Positions 58,568 through 64,000 of a stretch of 64,000 bases of DNA are shown piece by piece. Origin of the DNA: Parasponia andersonii (lineage: Eukaryota; Streptophyta; Magnoliopsida; Rosales; Cannabaceae); the NCBI GenBank assembly GCA_002914805.1, contig JXTB01000228.1:164461-228460 (forward strand). Direction: 5' to 3'. Position 1 is the first letter of the stretch. Each line of letters opens with the position of its first letter. The notes under the pieces were generated by a model. It did no database searches, was not told where the DNA came from, and saw nothing but the letters and a program-made list of their open reading frames with translations. The translations under genes were made by a program, and so were the position numbers.

Positions 58568-60774
58568 TTACACTCCCATATGTATTGATGCCCTAGGGTT
58601 CCCATTTTCGGGTAAAATTGGAGCCGACTCTGTACTTACGGTAATAACAACATGATGTTGAGGCTGGGGGCAATCTATCTTGGACTTTGATTTTTCTGAT
58701 GAAACATTAGGATCTAAAGTATTGGTTTTGAAGTGTGCAAGAGAGGCCAGTTCCTGAACTGACTCAGCAATTTTCTCAGTGCAATTAACAACATCTAGCA
58801 GGAGTGAAGCCACTGTGGCACAAGGTATCACTTCTAAAAGGTCAATATTCTCCCACAAGCCCGATTTGAGCAAAGATCTGAGGAACTTGGAAGCAGCTTT
58901 TGAGCTTGCAATGTGGGCATCTGCTGAGGATGGTTTGGTCATTTTCTTGACTGAAGTTGCTAGTTCCTTGAGTGCTTTCCCAGTTTCCAAGCTAATTTTT
59001 GTGCATGCTTCTTGTATCTGTTCTCTGATTTCTGGTGATGCCTGCGAAAATATTATCATAAACTAATTATTAATTGAGGGTAATAAAATAAGAATGTTTC
59101 TAGTTACTTGCTGAGTACGTGTAAGGGTGGCGAAAGCTACTCCTTTAATAGTGCTAGATATGATTAATAGTGCTGGTAATATTTTCGTCACACATGTGAC
59201 AGTCTTCAGAATTGACGGATGGATCGTATAGTGTGAAAGTCAGTTTTACTTTTATCAAGTCCCATTTATGTTCTGACGTATACAATAGTCTTCAGATTAA
59301 AACTAATTAGCATAATCATATATATGATAATTAGCTAGTGATCACCGTGATAGATCTAAATACTATCATATGATAATAGTACAATGAAATTAGATAAAGT
59401 ACTATAAGTTCTATGTAACCTTATCTATCTCGTATAATAAAGTGGGTTTTTTTCTTTTTCCTAATTTATTTTTGACATGTTCATTATAAGTGTCTAAATT
59501 ATGCGCTGAATTAAGTATAGTGCTAGTTGTCTAAATCGAATCAATCATGTAGAAATGAGATGATGAAATATATACTTGGAGTTGGAGGTCAGCATTGAGA
59601 CGGCCATGGAGGGCTTCAATTCGGTAAGCACACTGGCGAGTTAGAGTTCCAACTTTAAGGTATTGTTTCCATGGATGACGATACTTGAATCGACCATGAC
59701 CTGGCTCCCATCTTGCAAAATTTGCCTGCAGTAATATATAATTGTGAATTATTTCATTAATGAGGAAAAAAGATGAGAGAGAAAGAGAGGAGAGAAAGTA
59801 CCCACCGAAGATTCTTCACTACTTTTTGAGTTGAGCACACTTTTATATCCTTGTAGAAATGTCTTGTTGTCGTCTTTCGACCCTTCATTCAACGATGTGT
59901 TAAAGTATTCTCCTCCAAATCCTGTAAAATATATAATCGTTTACTGTTCAATTAGTGTTTTAGCCTTTAGGCTACGCCTAACAATATGAATTAATTAAAT
60001 GACGATTAAAAGTAATTAACATAGATGTACTTTTTTTAATGCCCCTTGCTACTTTTTTTTTTCACCTCAAAAAAATAAATCAATAAAAGAAAAGAAAAGA
60101 AAAATTTACATGATACTTTGCGATAATATAACGGCTTGTTCTTTCTATCAATATAATTATTGGACTAGGTATATTTCTTTTTTCTTTTTTGAACAATGAT
60201 TACATAGTTTCAAAAAGCTCTACACATTCTACGAGATCGATCAATTACATTATTATTATTATTCGTTTAATATTAAACGGAAGGGAGATCAGTTCCCGAA
60301 TCTTGGTCTTCTATATGTAGCATTAGGATAGGTCTTGATAGGGAGACGAATAATTCGTTTGGTTTTTGATGTAATTATAAATTGGTCAATATATGTTATT
60401 ATATCCAGTACTAATGCGTAGTATCGTGATCACACACATATCATATACGTATAATGTTCTTTTTTGAAGAAGGCATTTGATCACCTATTGTACATGTGGA
60501 GTTCAGTAAAAATAAAAAAAAAAATCTATATATGATCCATCAGTTAATTTTATAATTGTATATATATATATATATATAATATGATTCAATAAGTATTTTT
60601 TTTTATTTTTTTTATTTATGTGTATTAAATTATTATCTAATAGTAATCCAACGATTATAATGATATGCATAATTAATGCTAGTTTTCTTTTATTTTTTAT
60701 AATAAAAAAATATAAATAATAAATTTTTATTAGCTAAAATAATATTGATAAAAAAAATCTATTAAATTAGTGCA

Positions 60775-60830
<56 letters not shown>

Positions 60831-62372
60831 AACACTAGCCCATCCTCCTTTTATTCTTTGAAAAATTACAATACTATGAACAAGACTAGTCATGTACGTA
60901 AAAGATGTTTTTTTTCCCAACTATTCATAAACATAATATATATAATTTTCGGAGAGCCTTATAATCTTCGTTTAAACATTGGCCAATATATTCACTGGTT
61001 ATTGTGGGTGGTCAAACTCGAGCGTTCCCACTTGTGATGGTACAAACTCTAGTTCTTTTACCAATTCTCCAAACGTAAGATTCTTATGTCATCTACGCAA
61101 AGATGATATAAGCCGTGAATATATGTACATATATTTATAATTTTAAATGAATAGTACCTCATACCAAGAAGAATACAGATATACATGTATATTGAGCTAC
61201 TGTTTTAATTAATTGTCAATTAATTAATATATATATATACCTTCTAAGAAATTTCCCAGCTTATCCAAGTTGAGAGCAATCAAATTGTGAAGATCTTCAC
61301 CAGCCCAAACGGGACAAACCAAAATGGATATAACAACACATGCAGAGCTTCCAATGAAGATGGTCGAAAGCCTTTTATGAGCCATCTCCAAAATTTCATC
61401 GTCCCGAAAACCAGACACCGAGATCAAAGAAAATGTCAATATAAATATCAACAACCCGTAGTCATATCTCGCCTTTACTATAGGAAAAAACCTTATAAAT
61501 GTTGATATTGTGGCTGCAACAAAATAACAAAATATATAATAAATGACCATTTCACAACGATTACTATCAGAAACAAGAGTTACATATCACCATAAACATG
61601 TTATTAATCATCATCAGTCGATAACGTGTTCTGTCCTTTTCGTATCATGATTTAGTCCAATAAAACTTGAAGTTCATGTTATTTCGCAATACATACCTTG
61701 TAGGAAGACAAAAAACCCAAGCAGTATTGGCTCGCCAATTTGGCCGGATAAGCTGGCCAAATGGTGAGCTCCGATACCTAGAGCGCCAGCTAGCAACGTT
61801 GCCAAACCCCTATTCAAACCTTTTCCAAGAGTGGCCCCTGAAACCATAATCAAAAGCATACCACAATGAATTTAAGTCCTAAATTCCCTTAGTTAATTAG
61901 TTGTCATGAAAAATCAATCATATAGTCCAACATATAGTAAAAAATGAAACGTAAAAAAAAAATGAACAGGGTAACTAGCTAGTGTACGTACGTAGAAAAG
62001 TTACTCTTATACTATTGTGAATTATGAATACTTGAAATGATCAAAAGAGCTTGGTAGAAGAACACTAATATACGTACCAACAGTGTATTCAAAAACGACA
62101 ACGACAGTCATCACAGCCCACATTGCTGAGACACCGAAGTTGTCGTAAAGAGGCTGATAGTAGTAGAAGACTGAGACTATGCTTAGCGCAACTCCGACTT
62201 TAAGCGAATGAATTACTCTTCTCGGGTCAGCTTTCCCCAAATTTTTTGTGTCACTTGCAATCTTACAAACTTTGGTTCTAAACTTCTCTAACAAGAGCTT
62301 GAGCCATAACCAACAAGAAGCAAATAGCCCAGCAGCATTCTTATCTTGTCTAGCTGAACCCTCCATCTCCAT
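58568..62372 (-). CDS. ALMT: Aluminium-activated malate transporter (ALMT) family anion channel
   Basis: Six exons on the minus strand with GT-AG introns: 62078-62372, 61697-61837, 61241-61513, 59806-59921, 59576-59725 and 58568-59041. Phases join to give 482 residues, usual for the family. The start is [20 protein letters not shown]. Six membrane segments are visible in the first half, near residues 58-75, 82-104, 108-126, 131-150, 165-182 and 193-213, with conserved family text ([60 protein letters not shown]). The second half is soluble and includes the family WEP motif ([12 protein letters not shown]281). ALMTs are plasma-membrane or tonoplast channels for malate and other anions. I lean to an ALMT10-like member, with low confidence. 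The gene is convergent with LHW. Confidence 0.93.
59922..61240 (-). other. ALMT intron 3, carrying a repeat copy
   Basis: This 1319-bp intron is the largest in the gene. It contains copy B of the (TA)n-flanked repeat (60557-60832) plus poly-T tracts. The donor (GTATAT on the minus strand) and acceptor (TTTTACAG) are intact. Confidence 0.8.
60557..60832 (-). mobile_element. (TA)n-flanked MITE-like repeat, copy B (in ALMT intron 3)
   Basis: It is bounded by (TA)n tracts at about 60559-60579 and 60778-60820. Read on the minus strand it begins TAGTGCACTAATTTAATAGA, then a T run and ATCAATATTATTTTAGCT. This lines up with copies A and C. It also shares the CGTTGGAT motif with copy A. Confidence 0.55.
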
Positions 62373-62496
62373 AGCTGAGCGATATAAATTAATGCAATTA
62401 ATTAACTCAAACGAATTAATATTGAGAAAGAAGGCGATGAATAGGGATGTTTTCTTAGCTAGATATCTGATGCAGTAGATGCTTTTGTTAGGACTC

Positions 62497-62506
62497 TTAT
62501 TTATAA
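62497..62506 (-). promoter_or_regulatory. Probable TATA box of ALMT
   Basis: The minus strand reads TTATAAATAA about 125 bp upstream of the ALMT start codon, a good plant TATA match. It would give a leader of roughly 90-100 bases. Confidence 0.5.
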
Positions 62507-62539
62507 GAGATATGAGGAGATATAGAACCGTCCAAGTGG

Positions 62540-63250
62540 GCTTTTTTTTTTTTTTTTCCTGTTGTTGAAAACTAAAAAGATTAATTATTTTAGGTGTCTA
62601 GACACGTTTTGGGGGTCTTTTGGCTTTGTACGATGCAAGTACAAAGAAATTTCACTCCGAGAAAAAAGGTAGTTGAAAATGTATGGTAAGTGAAATAAGT
62701 AGTGCTATGTAGCTAGCACTAGAGAGAATGTTTGTTACCTATTAACGGGAGCCCATAATTTTCCTTAAGCTAAAGGTAAGGTCACTATCATAATACGTAC
62801 TAGTGTTTCTGGCAGTGTAATTGTTTATTTTTTACTTGTTTTTTCCTACTTCTTATCTGTTCCCGAGTAAAGTTTCCAAATATCCAAATTGACTCTTTTA
62901 GCCATGTAAATATTGGAAACTATGAACTGTATCCAGGCTTTAAAGCACTATTTCCAAACAACCGACTCTAATATACTCCCATCGTTTTCTGTCATTAATC
63001 CTCATCCTTTTAAATCACCTGAATTTCGAAGAAAAGGAGCATAGAAGTATCATCATGTTGTAAGAAGAAACGAGGTGGTTTCCCATATATGTATTAATTA
63101 AGAGATAGAAAGACATATATGTATATATATACTTATCTATTTGTAATATTATTTTTAAGAAAAAGCCAAACCTTTAATATATTTACTTTACCAAATGTGT
63201 ATTCAAGTACACGTGGACAATGTTAAAAGCAGATGATTAAACGTCAAGAG
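62540..63250. other. ALMT upstream region
   Basis: No gene seen. It is moderately AT-rich with an 18-base T run near 62542. It probably contains the ALMT promoter. Confidence 0.45.
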
Positions 63251-63254
63251 GCTG

Positions 63255-63425
63255 AATATTTTTCGAAATAAGAACCAGTAAATGTGAATGGTGCTATATA
63301 TATATATATATATATAAGATTCCTAATATATATGAATTGGCTGATTAAAAAGCCCTACGACCAAAGTCTATCTGAATTGTGCACTAAATATTTTTCGAAA
63401 TAAGAACCAATAAATGTGAATGGTG

Positions 63426-63467
<42 letters not shown>

Positions 63468-63480
63468 TTCCTGAATGAAT
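63255..63480 (+). repeat. 132-bp duplicated cassette with (TA)n cores
   Basis: AATATTTTTCGAAATAAGAA occurs at 63255 and 63387, each followed by TGTGAATGGTGC, a (TA)n tract (63295-63318 and 63427-63463) and AGATTCCT. The TA tracts differ greatly in length. Confidence 0.85.
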
Positions 63481-63681
63481 ATTTTTTTTAACCGTTATTG
63501 TTATTATAATTTGAGTAGTTAAAAAAAAATAATAAAAAAAAATATTTATTATTTAGTAATTTTTTCATTCTATTTTTTACTATAAAATAACATGTTTGAT
63601 GATTTTTAATTAGATAAAAATAATATCAATAGATACTTAAAAAAAAAATTACTAGATTAGTGTCCATATATATATATATTT
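63427..63681 (-). mobile_element. (TA)n-flanked MITE-like repeat, copy C
   Basis: It is bounded by (TA)n at 63427-63463 and 63667-63680. On the minus strand it begins GGACACTAATCTAGTAAT, then a T run, matching copy A's GGCATTAATCTAATAAAT. The far end (AATATTTTTTTTAACC on the plus strand) matches text at 63970-64000. Confidence 0.58.
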
Positions 63682-63896
63682 ACACCTTTAAACTTTAAAT
63701 AGCTAAAGAACTGTAATATATACCTTAATGCATGGCTGTAGTTTATCGACTTTTGTTCCTTCCAACTATGAAATTTTGTTATCTGCAGCTTTAAGGTGAC
63801 TTAGGCTGCTAATCTGATTGTTTTGAGAGTCGGAGATCAGATTATCGACGTTTTGGTGGCCACAGGGACAGTCAATTTTAAAGATAGGAGCCAATA

Positions 63897-63898
<2 letters not shown>

Positions 63899-63939
<41 letters not shown>

Positions 63940-64000
63940 TTATAGGTTATCAATCCGGCGAGTATTTTCTTTTATTAATATTTTTTTTAACCTTTAGATT
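63899..64000 (-). mobile_element. Partial fourth copy of the (TA)n-flanked repeat
   Basis: A long (TA)n tract is followed by TTATCAATCC and AATATTTTTTTTAACCTTTA, matching the corresponding end of copy C. The window ends inside it. Confidence 0.4.

Overview
This is plant nuclear DNA, most likely from a eudicot. It has spliced genes with GT-AG introns, a very AT-rich background, many (TA)n tracts, and two Ty3/gypsy elements of the Tat lineage. The two real host genes are a LONESOME HIGHWAY-type bHLH regulator and an aluminium-activated malate transporter (ALMT). The sequence alone does not let me name the species.

Layout. 1-12.8 kb: AT-rich DNA interrupted by Tat-lineage element 1 (666-11509, minus strand, 5-bp target duplication AAGAA). 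13.29-15.42 kb: a small LTR element with no coding capacity. 15.4-26.9 kb: gene-poor AT-rich DNA holding a foldback MITE (25.9 kb), one copy of a (TA)n-flanked repeat (24.5 kb), a possible CACTA terminus (17.6 kb) and small tandem duplications. 26.92-39.57 kb: Tat-lineage element 2 (minus strand, target duplication GTTGT), visibly more GC-rich than its surroundings. 39.6-44.7 kb: degraded repeats and gene-like scraps. 44.8-52.7 kb: the LHW-like gene on the plus strand in ten coding exons (943 aa), with three upstream ORFs. 53-58.5 kb: intergenic DNA with a perfect inverted repeat, a 92-bp tandem duplication and a possible retroposon tail. 58.57-62.37 kb: the ALMT gene on the minus strand in six exons (482 aa), convergent with LHW. 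62.4-64 kb: ALMT upstream region, rich in (TA)n and in copies of the (TA)n-flanked repeat.

Both Tat elements keep the order LTR-gag-PR-RT-RNaseH-second RNaseH-IN, then a long 3' region and the second LTR. Both pol regions are broken by stops and frameshifts. In each 3' region a separate gene runs antisense to gag-pol. These antisense genes carry a gypsy-associated N-terminal domain and a charged coiled-coil tail. They have intron-like segments bounded by GT-AG, and in element 2 a TATA box in front and AT-rich 3' sequence behind. Element 2 also carries a 99-bp tandem array between integrase and the antisense gene.

I found no wholly new multi-gene system. The points most worth following are the antisense spliced genes, the 99-bp array open on both strands, the (TA)n-flanked repeat family (one copy inside an ALMT intron, another upstream of ALMT), a 302-bp tandem duplication abutting a splice acceptor in LHW, and the LHW upstream ORFs.
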